Assembly: GCA_021234155.1 (NCBI GenBank)
Contig: JAJEKV010000019.1
Coordinates: forward strand, 20,049,450-20,113,449
Direction: 5' to 3'
DNA length: 64,000 nucleotides
DNA from: Isoetes taiwanensis
Lineage: Eukaryota > Streptophyta > Lycopodiopsida > Isoetales > Isoetaceae
A program made the translations under genes and the position numbers. The notes under the pieces are model-generated. The model ran no database searches. It worked only from the letters and a program-made list of their open reading frames with translations, and was not told the origin of the DNA. Shown piece by piece: positions 24,250 to 37,255 of this stretch; positions within the stretch are counted from its first letter, which is position 1; each line of letters starts with the position of its first letter.

Positions 24250-25517
24250 TTGTATTGATGTATTCCCTTTATTTATCACTCCCTTTGCAACTAGATCCAC
24301 GACAAATGAATATGCAATTCAATGTGTTTGGTTCTCTACAATGTAAGGCGGATTCTTAGTAATGTATCTGACTCATACTATCTGAAAATAATATGGTTGG
24401 CTCACTTTGATAAACTTTTCAATTCATCTATGACGCCTCACCAAACTATTTCTTTATTTGCCAAGATGTGGAATTGTATTGATGCAACTAACGTGGACAT
24501 TACACATGATTGTTTTGCTTTTCCAAGCCGTGGCTGGCTCCACCTAACATTAGACAATATCCGAGAGGGTTGATTTCCTAGAGTCAATATCACTTCCCAA
24601 TGCATCAGCAAATCATTAGAGTTAGATTGCTATTGGTAAATGTCAAGCCATGTGTTTGAGTATATTTTTACCCCAGATATCTAAGCACTCTTTTTGCAGG
24701 TGACCAATCTTTGATATCTGGTTGTTCATCTGTAATAGACTCCTGTTAAAAGATATATGCAGTGCGGTGCTATTTGATACAAAAAGCAAGACATCCTATC
24801 AATTCCTATATGGTATCCTTTCCATTTGTTCTACTGTTACGCGATTGTCTTTGGACTCGTAATAGGGGACAACTTAAGTCCTTGTGTCATTGGCGTTACA
24901 GAATTTTTACCATCTGCCATATTAAATCTCTCTTGAGCATACCTTCAATGTTCCCCATTTGTGTAATAGTTAACCTTTTTTGATTGACATCCACAGCATA
25001 CTTCCATTCCGGTAATTTTTTGACTGCCCTAGATGCTGTCATTTTGGAATTTGTTCTTAAGAATTTTGCTTGCAATCTCTAATATTCACGGATCACTAGG
25101 AACTATAATATTATACGTCTACATATAATGCAATAATACAAAATTGATTTCTCCTGGTCAAAATATATGAAAATATTTCCATCATTTAAAATTTCTTGAA
25201 GCCTTGTTCTTGCAATCTTGATCAATGCAATTGTACCACATCCTTGAGAATTTCATTTTAATCCATAAACAGCTTCGTTTAAGTTTCCAAACCATGCCTT
25301 CTTGTTTTATACAAACCACATGCTTGTTTTTCATGTACACTTCCTCATCAAGCTCAGCGTTCAAAATCTGATTACTAACATCCATGTATTGATAGACCTC
25401 CGGTAATTTGCATTTGCAAATGCTAAAAAGAATTCTTATGCTTTCGTTAACTTGACTATTGGAAAATGTCTCTTCATAGTCCATTCCTTTTCCTTTATTA
25501 GCAAATCCCTGTGCCAC
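24250..25517 (-). pseudogene. Copia reverse transcriptase and RNase H remnants
   Basis: The frame at 25517-25182 carries the copia RT signature GKGMDYEETF, then SIRILFSIC, YMDVSNQILNAELDEEVYM. Farther 3' (about 24660-24720) the minus strand reads DWSPAKRVLRYLG, typical of the region leading into copia RNase H. Near 24260-24340 it reads VVDLVAKGVINKGNT, the C-terminal end of these polyproteins. The pieces lie in different frames with stops between them, so no enzyme could be made. Confidence 0.85.
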
Positions 25518-26299
25518 AAATTAGGAGCCTTGAACTTTAGTTCACCATTTAACCCTGATTTTAGTTTATAGATCCATTTGCTTCCAACTAACATTTTTGT
25601 CCTTTGGTCTTTTTAAGCTACATCATAGGTATTTGTTCTTGCAAATGCTTTCATTTCTTCAACATGTATGGCTTTGCTTCCATTCTTTTTGAGTATTCGA
25701 TCCGGTAGCCTGTCATAATTCAGTGGAATAGTGGGTTCTAGTAATGCAAATTACATAATTTATGTCAAATTTCATTGTTTAGTCTTCTACTTTGCCAATA
25801 CAGTTCTCCCATATTCTGTAACATTGTCAAAATCAAATGTTCTCTGAGCTTTTCTATTTACGTTTTTCCTTCTTCCTTTATCCTTTGCTAAGTCTGATTT
25901 TCATTTTGAAGGTGTACTCCAACATCATAATTATTCATCTTCCCTTTGTATCATTTTGTTCTTTCTCCTCCAATTTCCTTTGCATTGGTTTCCCTTGCAA
26001 CATTTGTCCTTCCTGCTCACGTTCCCCTTTCATTTGTGTGACCTTGTGTATCATTCTCATTTATTTCTTCATCAGTTCATATACCTTTTGTGTTGCGGCT
26101 TGCTGCCTTCTTTTTGCAGATCCTCTTTTTCCTTTTTTGAGGCTCATTTTATCTTTAAACTAGTGTTCCTATCTTTGTAGACACATGTCTCATCAGATGA
26201 CATCTCTACTTATCAGAATTTGCTTTTGTTTTGCATCAAGCAGTCTATATCCTTTAATTTTCGTCTTAGCACGCAAGATAGCATTGGTTGACTGTCATC

Positions 26300-27060
26300 A
26301 AGTTTCTTTCTCCTTCCTTTGGGACATGTGCATAAGCAGCGCTATCCGTATCTTTTTAAACATGTCGCCAAGAAGTAGGGATTTATATCCATCCCACATT
26401 TTCTTACGAGTCATACCTTTTATGGAAGGCGAAGGAAGCTTGTTTTGAATCAATATTTGCTGTTTCTTGCCTCATCCATAAATAATTTGGCATCCCTGAT
26501 TCCTTAAGCATGGATCTAACGGCATCAAAATAGTTCTATTTTCCTCTCTGCAATTCCATTTCTTTGTGGTGTATATCTACATGTAATTGTCTTCTTATCC
26601 CTTTAGCACTGCGAGTGCTTGATAAATTCTCGACGAAACTCTCCACCTCCTACTCAGGACCTAATGCATTTTGATTTTTCTCGGTTCTCGTTCAACTTCT
26701 TGCTCAAAGATTTTGTATGCCATCAAATGCTGGTCTTTGTGTTTGAAATATAATTTTGTTTTCTTGAAGTCATCAATAAAGTAATGAAGAATCTCTTTCT
26801 GTCATGCTTGTGATGTTGATAGGCCCACATAAATCATTATGGACAAGATCTAAGTCCCTCTTGCTCTTTTAGTTATGGATCTTTTGAATTTATGCCTAGT
26901 ATGTTTTTCCCTAATATGCATCCTTCACAAATAAAATTCTCGATTTTCTATTTACACCCAACAATCATACCTTTTTTTAATCATGTAGTTGAGTTGTTGA
27001 CATGAGTGTGTCCTAACCTCTCATGCCATTGTCTAATTGATATCATGGCTGCAAGGTTAA
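26300..27060 (-). pseudogene. Copia integrase region remnant
   Basis: Around 27000-27060 the minus strand encodes QWHERLGHTHVNNSTT, the GAG-pre-integrase motif. Around 26810-26860 it encodes DLVHNDLCGPINI, matching the start of the copia integrase core with its first catalytic Asp. The frame is interrupted on both sides. Confidence 0.75.
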
Positions 27061-27423
27061 TTGATCCTTCTCTCCTTGCTTTATCAAGTGCAAACAAATT
27101 CCCAACTCTTTTTTGTAGAATTTCCGATTCATCCTTAAGAAAGATGTTACATTGTTTGTTTTCAAAGCGGACCGCTGTAGCCTAAATCAACGAATTTGGC
27201 TACTTGAAATCAAATTTCTCTCACAATGGAGGCACACAAAGTACATTTTGAGCTCAACTGGTTGGCCATTCAAATCAAATATTTCCTTAATCCAGAACTC
27301 CTCTACTTGCTGCAAATTCTCATCTCCAAAGTTGTATATAACTAGAGCGCTCCTTGTTTTCTCCTTCAAGTCCTCCCATTTTTAATCCGCATCTTTAAAT
27401 TTCGAATATAAAAACAAAGAAGA

Positions 27424-28473
27424 TCATTTTTCTTTAGTTTCCGACTTTAAGGTGCGAAGCAAGTCTAGGTTTTGTTTACCTCGGTGTTCTGCGTCCACCT
27501 CCTCTGAATCTTCATTATTGACTTCTTTTGCTAAATTGATTCTACTTAGCTTGTTCTCCCTCTTCCTCGTAGTTGGATCTTGTTCTAGATTCATCTCTGC
27601 TGGATTCACCTCTTCCCTACCTTTTAAAAATTTCTTGGGCTTGAGCAACTTCTTTGCTTGGTGTCCTAGCCTTTACAATTATAGCATACGCTTTCTCTTG
27701 GCGGCTTAGAGTTATGTTTTGAGATGGCCATAAATATTACTGCAATGATACTTGAGGGACCTATTTTCCTATCATTGGCTTCCTTTCCCTTTGCATAAAG
27801 TATTTCTGATTGATCTTCATGTTCCTTGATTATAGCTTACGTTCTAATAGGTTCTAACCCATTAGTGCCTTTTCCTGTTTTTGCAGCATTCCTCATTAGC
27901 GTGGATAAGTTGTTCATAGTTTGAAAATGCCCTTGCAATTGTCATCACTTGGTGATCATTTGTGATGATTACTGACTGCCCCTCAGGCTATGAGATTATC
28001 AAATCCTACGAAAGAGATTACAATCACATCATCCTTTTCAGCACATTATTTTAGTGATCTAAGTTCTCTATCGAGAACATCAAAATTTTGTGAGGATGTT
28101 TTTGTTTCTTATGTTTTAATCGAAATTTTCAAATAGCCTAGGGATCATCCCTCTAACTTTCGGCCAATATATTAGATCGGTTCACGATGGTATGCTTAAA
28201 ATTAGCCTCAACTAATTTTCTTGAGATAATACTAACCTCTTTGCTGGTCGCCGGAGCTTGTCTTGTCACTTGTTTCTCCTTTGCACTTTGCCTTTGTTTG
28301 AGTCCAGCGACTTCTTCATCCATATCTGCATCATCCCCAACATATTTCCATAAACCTTCTACTTCAAGTACCTCCTTAATCTTTTCTTTCCACACTTGGA
28401 ATCCTCCTGTTCCTTTGAACACCTCAACTGCACTCAATAATGAAGCACCCAGTCTAGTAGTCATGATTAACAC
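27424..28473 (-). pseudogene. Copia gag remnant with CCHC zinc knuckle
   Basis: The frame at 28473-28153 reads through FQVWKEKIKEVLEVEGLWKY, the usual gag opening of plant copia elements. Near 27700-27660 a knuckle CYNCKG...GHQAKK is visible across a frameshift, with the last Cys position read as Leu. A Lys/Glu-rich linker follows (27648-27424). Confidence 0.8.
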
Positions 28474-28480
28474 CTGCTCT

Positions 28481-29013
28481 TGAAAGAAATATGATATCTT
28501 AATGCAAAGATCTAAGATCCTTTAACCATGAACTAACTAGACAATATTCATAACTCAATTACAAACATCAAGAGATATAATCATATGACAATATGATTAA
28601 TGCATAAATATTAAGATTCAATGGTTATGAACCATTGAATTTATCTTCGACTTATACCCGACGGCCCAAGCCTCATAACAATAGGCTATTTCCAACTTCG
28701 ATCAGCATACGATTACGCTATCTACTCATTTTATTTATAGGGCCAAATCCCCCAACCGACTGGTGGAGATTCGGACGTTTAGGAGTTGAATCGGCCGCTT
28801 CAATGAACTCCAGACTTGCCATAATTTGAAGTTCATATTCCCTCCAACTATAACCTTAGTTTCGTGACCTTATCTCATTAAATAAATAACAGTTCAAAGG
28901 TTAAGCTCAACTTAAAATATTTCATGACCATTACCTTATGAAACTTCACCTTTAGGATTTTTCGATGTTTCTCCTTGATGCTTCACCATATGTTAGCATG
29001 ACCATTTCTTACA
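28481..29013 (-). repeat. 5' LTR of the Ty1/copia element
   Basis: It is collinear with 23276-23795. On the minus strand it ends in TTTCA and is followed directly by AGAGCAGG. The usual TGGTATC of the copia primer-binding site is missing, so the priming site appears to have lost about seven bases. Confidence 0.85.
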
Positions 29014-30854
29014 ATTTTTAAGATCAGTTGGAACCTTCTAATCCCTGAGATGATAATGTAATGCAGAATGTTAATATACATGACGAAAGCCATTTGGAAA
29101 ATGTCAATTAGACACTGAGGTGCATCAAAACAAAGGGCTCATCATTTGAACTATATTAGATGTGGATCAAAAAGTTCAATTCAAAGCTGATGATAATGAT
29201 GCGCACTTGCATAGCCAAGAAGCCAAGTATAAGTGGTATGGGGGTATTGTGATGCTCACCGAAAGTATATGGCCTTGTAGGTATATACCCTACGGAAATC
29301 CTCCCATCGGCATGGCTGCTACATGGGCCCTTCATGCGCCTCATTCTGGAGTAGCGAGGCCTTGAGAAAGGAAGCGTAGAGATGTCTGTAGCCTATTCTA
29401 TGGGCTCCTATAATAGCGGAAGCATACTAAAATATCTGCACTGCCAACAATATACATAACAAATACCACAAAGGATAACACATCCATCCTTCCATAGATA
29501 CATCAAGATAGCATCATATCGTAAGACATATGAGCTCTACGGGAATGAGGACTGCGTAGCGAGGGAGAGTAGTCTAGCGGGCTGGGCCTCAAATAAGCGG
29601 AGACTAAAATATATAGCTGCAATGGCGGGGCGTAGACAATGGCTAGGGTTGACCACTCCATTTGCCCCTCCTGTGCATAATGCAGATGGGCTAAATCAAG
29701 CTCTGTCGTGACCAGTGATGATTTTATCATCCTCTAGCTGCTTCTGAGCTATAGAAATGGTGGCGATTGTTTTCTACTTTCCTAGTATTTTTATAGATAT
29801 AAATTTAGTAGAATTGGATGTCTTGCCATAAATTTGAGGTTTTTACTGTGAAATGTCCATTAATTTGGCGAATTTAATATAATTGGGATGAAATATTATC
29901 AAATTTTTGGCGATTTCATGAAGTTTTTGAGCTTATGAATCTTAGTAAACCATCGAATCCATGACACAAAAATGGCAAAAATATAGCAACTTCACAGAGA
30001 AGTTTCACACCTTAAAGTCATTCTTGAGTAGGTATTTGTAACACACACCAAAGACATAACATCTTAGGTAACCACCGAGGCTACTCCGGGTTGCATCTCG
30101 ATCCGGTAGGGTGGAAGAGGTTGCATCTCCCCTTCTAGGAAGTCAATGGCTCGATAGGCAGCTAGAGGATCGTACGAGCCTGCGTCATACGGTGAACTCC
30201 CAAAACAAAGAGCGGACCAACACCTGCAAAGGCGCGCTACGAGGGTCAGGCGACTCCATCGACCGGAAGTGTTGGACTTATACCCAACCTTCTTGAGTGA
30301 CCGGCTATAAGCCTAGCTCGTTCAAGTCCCGATGGTGATCTCGTGGGACTCCTCTCGCCGCGACCCGTTATATAGTTTCGGTCACACACCCAACCTCCAT
30401 AGCACAGTGGGCTCTACGCATAGGCGCAACTAATAGAAAGTAAGGCCAAGGCCAGGGGAAAAAACATGAATCATGTCATTCTCTTCAGGGGTCAGTGGCG
30501 TGCTATGGCCTAGATTTGGCAGGGGCATCTGAGAGATGCACCACTTGACAGTGTGGCTACAACACCTCCACTTCCACCTCCACAGATAGCTTGAGCACTA
30601 CAAGATGGAATTACGTCCGCCCACATTCATGACATGTTGGGGGTCTTCAGCTCCAAAGATGCCAAGAACAACTTCAAGTCCAAGAGAGTTCGAGTTAGAC
30701 CTTTCCTTGTTGTGTATTAATATGTATTAATATGTGTTAACTCCACATGTACTACTATTATCATAGCTTATTTCAGGGTTCGATTTGTATGTTCTTTTCT
30801 TTTTGAAGTAATTCATTGTAACCTTATAAATTGAGTTTTAAGCTTGATTTCATA
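29014..30854. other. No recognisable gene
   Basis: A noticeably GC-richer block at about 30060-30420 interrupts AT-rich sequence. Short frames (for example 29162-29365) have no recognised motif. No LTR pair or RNA gene is seen. Confidence 0.4.
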
Positions 30855-30943
<89 letters not shown>

Positions 30944-30946
30944 CTC

Positions 30947-31020
<74 letters not shown>

Positions 31021-31045
31021 CTATCTATCTATCTATCTTGATTTC

Positions 31046-31076
<31 letters not shown>

Positions 31077-31134
31077 CTACAATAATATCATCTATCTATC
31101 TATCTATCATCTATCTATCTTATCTATCTATCTA
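30855..31134. repeat. (TATC)n tetranucleotide microsatellite
   Basis: About 280 bp of tatc repeats is broken by occasional tatcc, tatcat and short gatttcatc interruptions. Its frames translate to repeated Tyr-Leu-Ser-Ile and are not genes. Confidence 0.98.
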
Positions 31135-31169
31135 TGGGTAAGATGAATTAATATATAAATGTCACAACA

Positions 31170-31948
31170 ATGTATAAAGAATGGAATTATACCACACTTC
31201 TCCCCAAGAGGGAACTGAGGCAGCGGTCAGCGAGGAAAAAGTTCAGGTGCCAGTTAAGAACAACAAAAAGGAAAGAAGAAATAGAAGCCCAAGGTGGCAC
31301 AGCTCGAGAAGCTCAGCTGGCCGGTATGAATGATGGATTCGCGATAGCTCGAGAGAAGAGTGAATTCGAGGATAAAACATGGCGGGAAGGGAACCGTAAA
31401 GGCGGAGGATTATCGGAAAATTGGTAGTGCCATGAGCAATGTGTGGAAAACCTGGAAATTAGAGACAGTTATCGAAAGGATAGGTTGGGTATGGGCGGAA
31501 GCATGTTGGATGAGGATAAAAGGTTTGGAAACTCATATGGGATGAAGGGATAAGAACATTGGAAAATTGTACGCGGAAAATCTTATTGGTCCATGCATAT
31601 GGTGGAAGGGTTATGCTAAGTCTAATAAATTGAAAAGACAATTCACGGGTTCAAAACTTTCGATGCGCCTTCCACAAATGCTATGTCCCCAAGATTCGCA
31701 CGGCAAGCAAATCCGGCAAATTCTGCTGCAGCTAGACCAAGGGAACTTTATGGAGTGGTGAAATCTGAAGAGTTCATGAGACAAAGGTTAAATGCCAAAA
31801 GGATAATGGAGAGACAAGTGGTGGATAAGGTACATTGAAGTTGAACAGCAATATCGAAGCATTTGAGCCATCAACTAGAAAGTCAAACAGGGAAATGAGA
31901 GGACAAAGCTTTTGAGCCTAGAAGAAGCACCCCAACTCGAGGCGAAAG
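31170..31948 (+). pseudogene. Probable Ty3/gypsy gag remnant, upstream part
   Basis: The plus-strand frames (31170-31427, 31360-31545, 31567-31761) are Lys/Arg/Glu-rich and frameshifted relative to one another, as in a decayed gag. The assignment rests mainly on position. This segment ends exactly at the copia LTR (31949), and plus-strand gypsy protease and RT resume after the other LTR (37117). I see no diagnostic gag motif in this half. Confidence 0.4.
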
Positions 31949-32294
31949 TGATAGAACTAGTGCAATACCAGCATAAACCGCAAGATAAGGCTCAAGAGAT
32001 AGAATAGAAGACAGAACAACTCTATTGAGAAAAGCAATAGGAAATACAATCTCTACTTACGAGCATTGCATAACATAGCATTACAATTAATATATACAAC
32101 GGTGAGACTAAGAATAGTAGCCTGCGTTTAACCACTTGAATCCATAATTACGGCACTGATTTAGGAATTAGGGTGTAGTCTTCAAAGTCTTTGCCTTCTA
32201 TACATTCGGCACCTTCTCTCAACACATTATTGCTAGAGTCTTTGAACCGCTGTAGCAGCATGTGTGTGCTTAGTCGGTATATTTATATTCAACA
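31949..32294 (-). repeat. 3' LTR of the second copia element
   Basis: It matches 36764-37116 along its length with scattered indels. On the minus strand the LTR starts TGTTGAATATAAATATA, which contains a TATA-like stretch, and it is preceded by the polypurine tract AAGTGTGAGAG (32295-32305). Confidence 0.9.
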
Positions 32295-33657
32295 CTCTCA
32301 CACTTAAATGTTACTGACTAAGCAGAAAATCAGCTGAAACTAGGTAATCCTTCTCTCCTTGGTACGTCGAATTCTTCATGCCCAAACTCTCCTTCATTGT
32401 GAACTTATGGGTCCAATAATGGTTTGGTAAACCATCAGCAAAAGCCCCGATCTGTGAGGGCAATGAACAAGTTGAAGATCATTTGGATCTGCTCATGGAC
32501 AAAACACAAGAGTGGGTGTCAAGGTGTTTTGTCTTTGGGTGTACTTAATCGCCCAATAGAGATGGATGGCACTTGTGTTGTCACACAATATAACTTGGTA
32601 GAGGATAGGTACACACCAAATCTGTCCACAAATGTTTAAGCCACAACAATTTCCACGCATCCCAGCTTACCGAGTGCTTTAGATTCTGCCTCCGTGGTCT
32701 TTATTGCTGATTAACCTTTATGAAGCTGTCTTTGGACAACCATAATAGGCGTTATAGGCCTATGAGCGTGACCATCCTGTTGTGGACCTCCTGCTATCAT
32801 GACAATTGGCATGATGCTGCATCAACAAAGACTTTTGACTAGAAATTAGATGACCTCTGATAAAGAGACCTTTACTGTGAAGTCCTTGAGATATGCGGCG
32901 GAGTCTTTTGCTGACCTTCTAGTCTGTTGCCTAGGATTGCTCATATATTTGCTTTCGGCCTCCCACAACAAAGAGATGCGAGGTCTAATTGTTGTAGAGA
33001 TATATCAACGCCCCTACCAATTTCGATAGAGTGTGGGATCACACTCATCACCATGAGAAATCAAGCTCAAGCCTTGTATGCGGATCAAAAGGACTTGCCT
33101 GACCTTGCAATCTTGCATGTCACGATCTTTTCTTGTAACATTTCTTTGATATATTTCTCTTTGAAAGATAGATGCCATCACAGTGCTGCCACACTTCTAC
33201 ACCTAAACAGTAATGCATAAGGCCAAGGTCAGTCATCACGAGGGCGAAGATAACTGCAACTTCAATGTAGAAATCAGCACATCGGCATCTTACGTGATGA
33301 TCAAATCATCAACTTATACAAAACCACAATGCACATTCGGCCTTCATGTGATTTGTAATAAAGATTAGGGTCTGCTGCTTCTGAACCCTGCTCAAGAAAA
33401 GCTTTAATTTTTTGCATACCCAACATCTTGGAGCACGCTTCAAACCGCCATCTTTTCTTCAAATAACAAATCCCATTTTGCTCTTTCCTTGAACAACAAA
33501 TCACGGAGGTTGAGTCATGTAGACCTCTTCCTCCAAATCACCATTCAAAAGACTTAATGTCCATTTGAAACATTAACCAACCTTTCATCGCTAGCAAGGC
33601 TATAAGCGTCTAATAGTGGACATTAAAACTCACGGGAGCAAAAGACTTCATCATAAT

Positions 33658-33888
33658 CTAAGCCTTTTTCTGCATAAACCCCTTGGCTACAAGTCTAGCT
33701 TTGTGCTTTGACACTGTCTTATCAGCATGAAATTTGGTTCTAAACACCCATTTACGGCCAATAGCCTTTATCAGGTAGGAGTTCAACCAATTCCCAATGT
33801 GCCTTACTTGACAATTGAGTATTCTTCTTCCATTGCATGCTGCCCTTACTTGGATCACTAGTTGCTTCATGAAAGGTTTGTGGATCAA
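33658..33888 (-). pseudogene. Copia reverse transcriptase start (second element)
   Basis: The frame encodes KWVFRTKFHADKTVSKHKAR followed by LVAKGFMQKKA, the conserved N-terminal part of the copia RT domain. It stops soon after, and the downstream RT motifs are scattered over other frames toward 33300. Confidence 0.85.
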
Positions 33889-34379
33889 ACATAATCCCTG
33901 GACGCTGTCATTAAGGCAAGATTACATGATCCATTGAACTTCTCACATTTTCTCCATTAGGCGTCGCGTCTCTAGGTTCAACAGCGAGTCTTTTGCTTAG
34001 GTTACGCAGCAATTTTGTTTCTCCTTGAGGCGTCTTTGATCTCTAGGTTCAACAACGGGAGGTATAGCAAGATGCTACAATAGGTGATGTAACAGGTGTT
34101 GGATCGGTGCCACGGTGCCTTCATGTGTCTTTGGACTCCCCTGAAAAGGAACAACCTGCTCATGGACCATAGAGGCTGAGTGGGATTGGGATCATCGTGC
34201 CACTACTTGGACAAATGTGAGTTCAACTGGAGAAACCACTAGAGAGGAAGAAAAGGTCTACCGGCAGCTGCTATCAGATCTTCAACATCCAAGCTGCCAT
34301 CATTGTGAACTGCGGGGAGAATCACTTTCGAAGATATACCATCATACGACATCTTCAACAAAGCGAGGCCGGCACAGTT

Positions 34380-34990
34380 TACAACTTTGTTGGAAGGATC
34401 ATACAACTTATAACCTTTCTAATTTTTTGGATACCCAATGAGATGGCTTTGACAGCCACTGTCATGCAACTTCCCATACTTTTTCAGCTTTCCTTGGGTA
34501 TGGAAGCATAAACCCAAGCATCAAACACCCTCAAATGAGACACATCTGGTTTCATTCTCCAAAATGATTCATAAGGAGTCACATTACGGGTGCCTTAGTA
34601 GGCCTTCTATTTTAGATATCTTTATTGTCCTCACGCCTCTCCCCAAAAGATTGAGATTTACTTGTGACTCATCATAGATCTTGCCAAATCAAGCAAGATC
34701 TATTCCTCCTTCGGCTACACCATTTTGTGGATGAGCATAAGGAATGGTCCTTTGTTTCAATACCTTCTTCCATGACTCATCAAAGGCATTAGAAACATAT
34801 TCACCTCCATTGTCACTTCTCAACTTTTTTTATTACTAACTCTGTGCATACACTACATTTGCTGCTTTGAAGGCCTTGAACTTGCCAAGCACCTCCAGTT
34901 GCGATTACAAAGTATACATCCCAAGTGTACCCTCTTTGAAATCATCAATGGGGATCCAAGAAATACCTCTTTCCACCTAAAAGAGTGAAA
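34380..34990 (-). pseudogene. Copia integrase remnant (second element)
   Basis: Minus-strand reading gives PDVSHLRVFDAWVYASIPKE near 34500-34560, the typical C-terminal integrase flank. A decayed QNGVAE-type catalytic region lies near 34720-34740. Stops and frame changes separate them. Confidence 0.7.
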
Positions 34991-36750
34991 CATCAGGCAT
35001 AGCACAAATCAGGAATGCAACAGCTCAAGAGGTTGGGTTGCTGGGTAGATAACAACGTAGGAAAGAAATTTCATTGAGGTTACTTCGAGAGATGGCATAC
35101 AACACCTCAAGCTTGAGACATTCGAGGAGGAAGGGAATACACGTAACCATCATGTTCTTGTACAAAGCATGCAATGATTACCTCCAACATGACCAAAGCA
35201 GGCATGCCACCGGATGCTCAGCGGTCAAATCAACACACACAAGACCATGTTGAGTCTTATGGCTGAACCGTCAAAGACATACAAGCCATTCTGCTTGGCG
35301 TCCAGCATTGCCCATGAGCTGCGGACTTTTCAAGTCAGATTGCGCTAGAGTAGTTCCTGCCCGTGAGATAGGCTTTGCCATTTCGAAAACAATGTGATGC
35401 TTTTGCTTTATCAAGTGTGAGACATGATATTAGAGCTGTATCCAGGAACAGAAACATGACATTCTCACTTTACTAACTACATCCGTCCATGCAATTGAAA
35501 AGCTACAATCCCTTTCTGTGATAGGAAGAGAATATCCATCACCCATCTTCACAACACCTCGGTCGAGGGTTCAAGTTGAAAACACATACGTAAGATGAGC
35601 GAGTAGCTCTGAGTCCAAAACCAGGTCCTTAAGCCAGGGTGCTAGCCGCTCTTTGCAAAGATTTGCTATTTAGCATCAAAAGTGGCTGCCTTAATGGCAC
35701 TTGTCTCTCCCTTAGAGTTGGCTGCTATGCTTCTCGTGTCACTACCCTTTGAGCTTTTCTTCTCCTTCTTACAATTCAGTATGTGACCCTTTTCACCCTG
35801 AATTCCAGCACTTGAACTCCTTGGATTTCTTACCGCTGAGACTTCACATTTTCTGATTCACTTAAGATTCTTTACTATCATCAAACTTCTTCTTGGTGTC
35901 AGCAGAAGTAGACACAAAATTAGCATAGTCTACTCTCCCATCCCTTTTGTACACTTCTTTCCTCTTTGTTACTTACATTAGAATGGTTCTTTAGCTATAT
36001 CAATCTTCTCCTTGTACTGATCTTGAAGAGATAATATCATATGAAGGAGGAAGACCAGCAAGATATCTTGAATCAAACATTTTGAGCGGCACTCACAGCT
36101 GACCATGTAATCAAGTGCCATTGCTTCATCCCGAGTAAGGTATCTTTGTGTGATTTGAAATCACCTAATTGGGCATGTCTCATTTTGTTGGACCAGCATT
36201 TGAGTAGCCATACCCTTTCTATCAGAGACTTCTCCAAATGACATCACATCTCCTTAAACTCAGTAAAATGGTTGATTTCGCGACCAATTGTCTCTTTAGC
36301 CAACATTTTGACAAGAACACAAGCTTTGGTTTACCTGCCGACTCTGTGACTTGAATTGCTGATAAAGTCTTCATCAAACCTTTGCTCCCATATAAGCTAA
36401 ATATCAAATGATGATCCACCATAGACTTCTTAGAGCATGGTTAATTATTGATAGTGAGCCCAGCGATACGAGAGCAGATGGATCCATGAATTTCCTCCTA
36501 TTTTCATGACCAACCGGATGGTTGAAGAAAACAAATTCGGTCACCAAACAAAGCACCCATTAGAAAAGTTGAATCTTGAATTTTATGCATGAGTCTCCTC
36601 AAAACACTTTCTCTAGGCAAAGGCAAAAGTCTTTTCCAACTTCTTTGCAAATGATTTTCCACCACCAAATCTCCAGCCAAAAGATCTCCTGTGATGGTCA
36701 ATCAATTTGGATGCTTCTCCAATAGCTTCAGCTCTATTCTTCCCCTTAAG

Positions 36751-36763
36751 CACGTCGATACCA
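36751..36763 (-). other. Primer-binding site of the second copia element
   Basis: Immediately inside the 5' LTR the minus strand reads TGGTATCGACG. The first seven bases match the usual plant copia priming site (complementary to initiator tRNA-Met), while the remainder has diverged. Confidence 0.7.
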
Positions 36764-37116
36764 TGATAGAACTAGTGCAATGCAAGCTAAACCACTTAAG
36801 ATCGACTCAAGAGATAAGATAGAAGACAAGAACAACTCTATTGAGAAGAAAAGCAATAGGAAATACAATCTCTATTTACGAGCATTGCATAGTACATAGC
36901 GTACAATGAATATATACAAGCTGGTGGGCTAAGAATAGTAGCCTCTGGTTTAACCACGAATCCACTATTTCTGACTGATTTAGGGTGATTCTTTCGATCT
37001 TGACAAAGATCTTGCCCCTTACATTACATTCGGTACCTTCTCGGCATGTGTGCTAAGTCTTCGAACCACTTGTTGTTTCAGCATATTATGCTTAGTCGTA
37101 TATTTATATTCCAACA
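36764..37116 (-). repeat. 5' LTR of the second copia element
   Basis: It is collinear with 31949-32294. The plus strand runs from tgatagaactagtgcaa to ttccaaca and abuts the resumed gypsy sequence at 37117. Confidence 0.9.
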
Positions 37117-37255
37117 GAAGCAATCCTTCTACAAAGGAAAAGCTTAACTTGGACTTATCCTAAGTAGGGGCGTCTACCGCCCTTGTGAGAGTACGGCGGG
37201 CACAAAGGTAAATGGGATAAGAAGGGCCCATGGGATCGGCAAGCACAAGGGGCCA

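Larger units (their letters stand above)
23276..29013 (-). mobile_element. Ty1/copia LTR retrotransposon, full structure but dead
   Basis: Two collinear LTRs (23276-23795 and 28481-29013) begin TG and end CA on the plus strand and enclose about 4.7 kb. Read on the minus strand the order is gag, CCHC knuckle, GAG-pre-integrase, integrase, reverse transcriptase, RNase H, which is the copia order. A polypurine tract abuts the 3' LTR. All coding parts are broken by frameshifts and stops. The LTRs differ by many substitutions and small indels, indicating an old insertion. The flanking 5-mers (tattt before, atttt after) are similar but not identical. Confidence 0.9.
31949..37116 (-). mobile_element. 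Second Ty1/copia element, nested in a gypsy element, dead
   Basis: LTRs at 31949-32294 and 36764-37116 begin TGATAGAACTAG and end CAACA on the plus strand. Minus-strand features are a primer-binding site beginning TGGTATC next to the 5' LTR, integrase and RT remnants, and a purine-rich AAGTGTGAGAG next to the 3' LTR. All frames are broken. The flanking 5-mers (gaaag and gaagc) look like a decayed target duplication. Confidence 0.88.

Noticed and set aside
30831-31085. Open frames of repeated Tyr-Leu-Ser-Ile
   Set aside because: Direct translation of the (TATC)n microsatellite.
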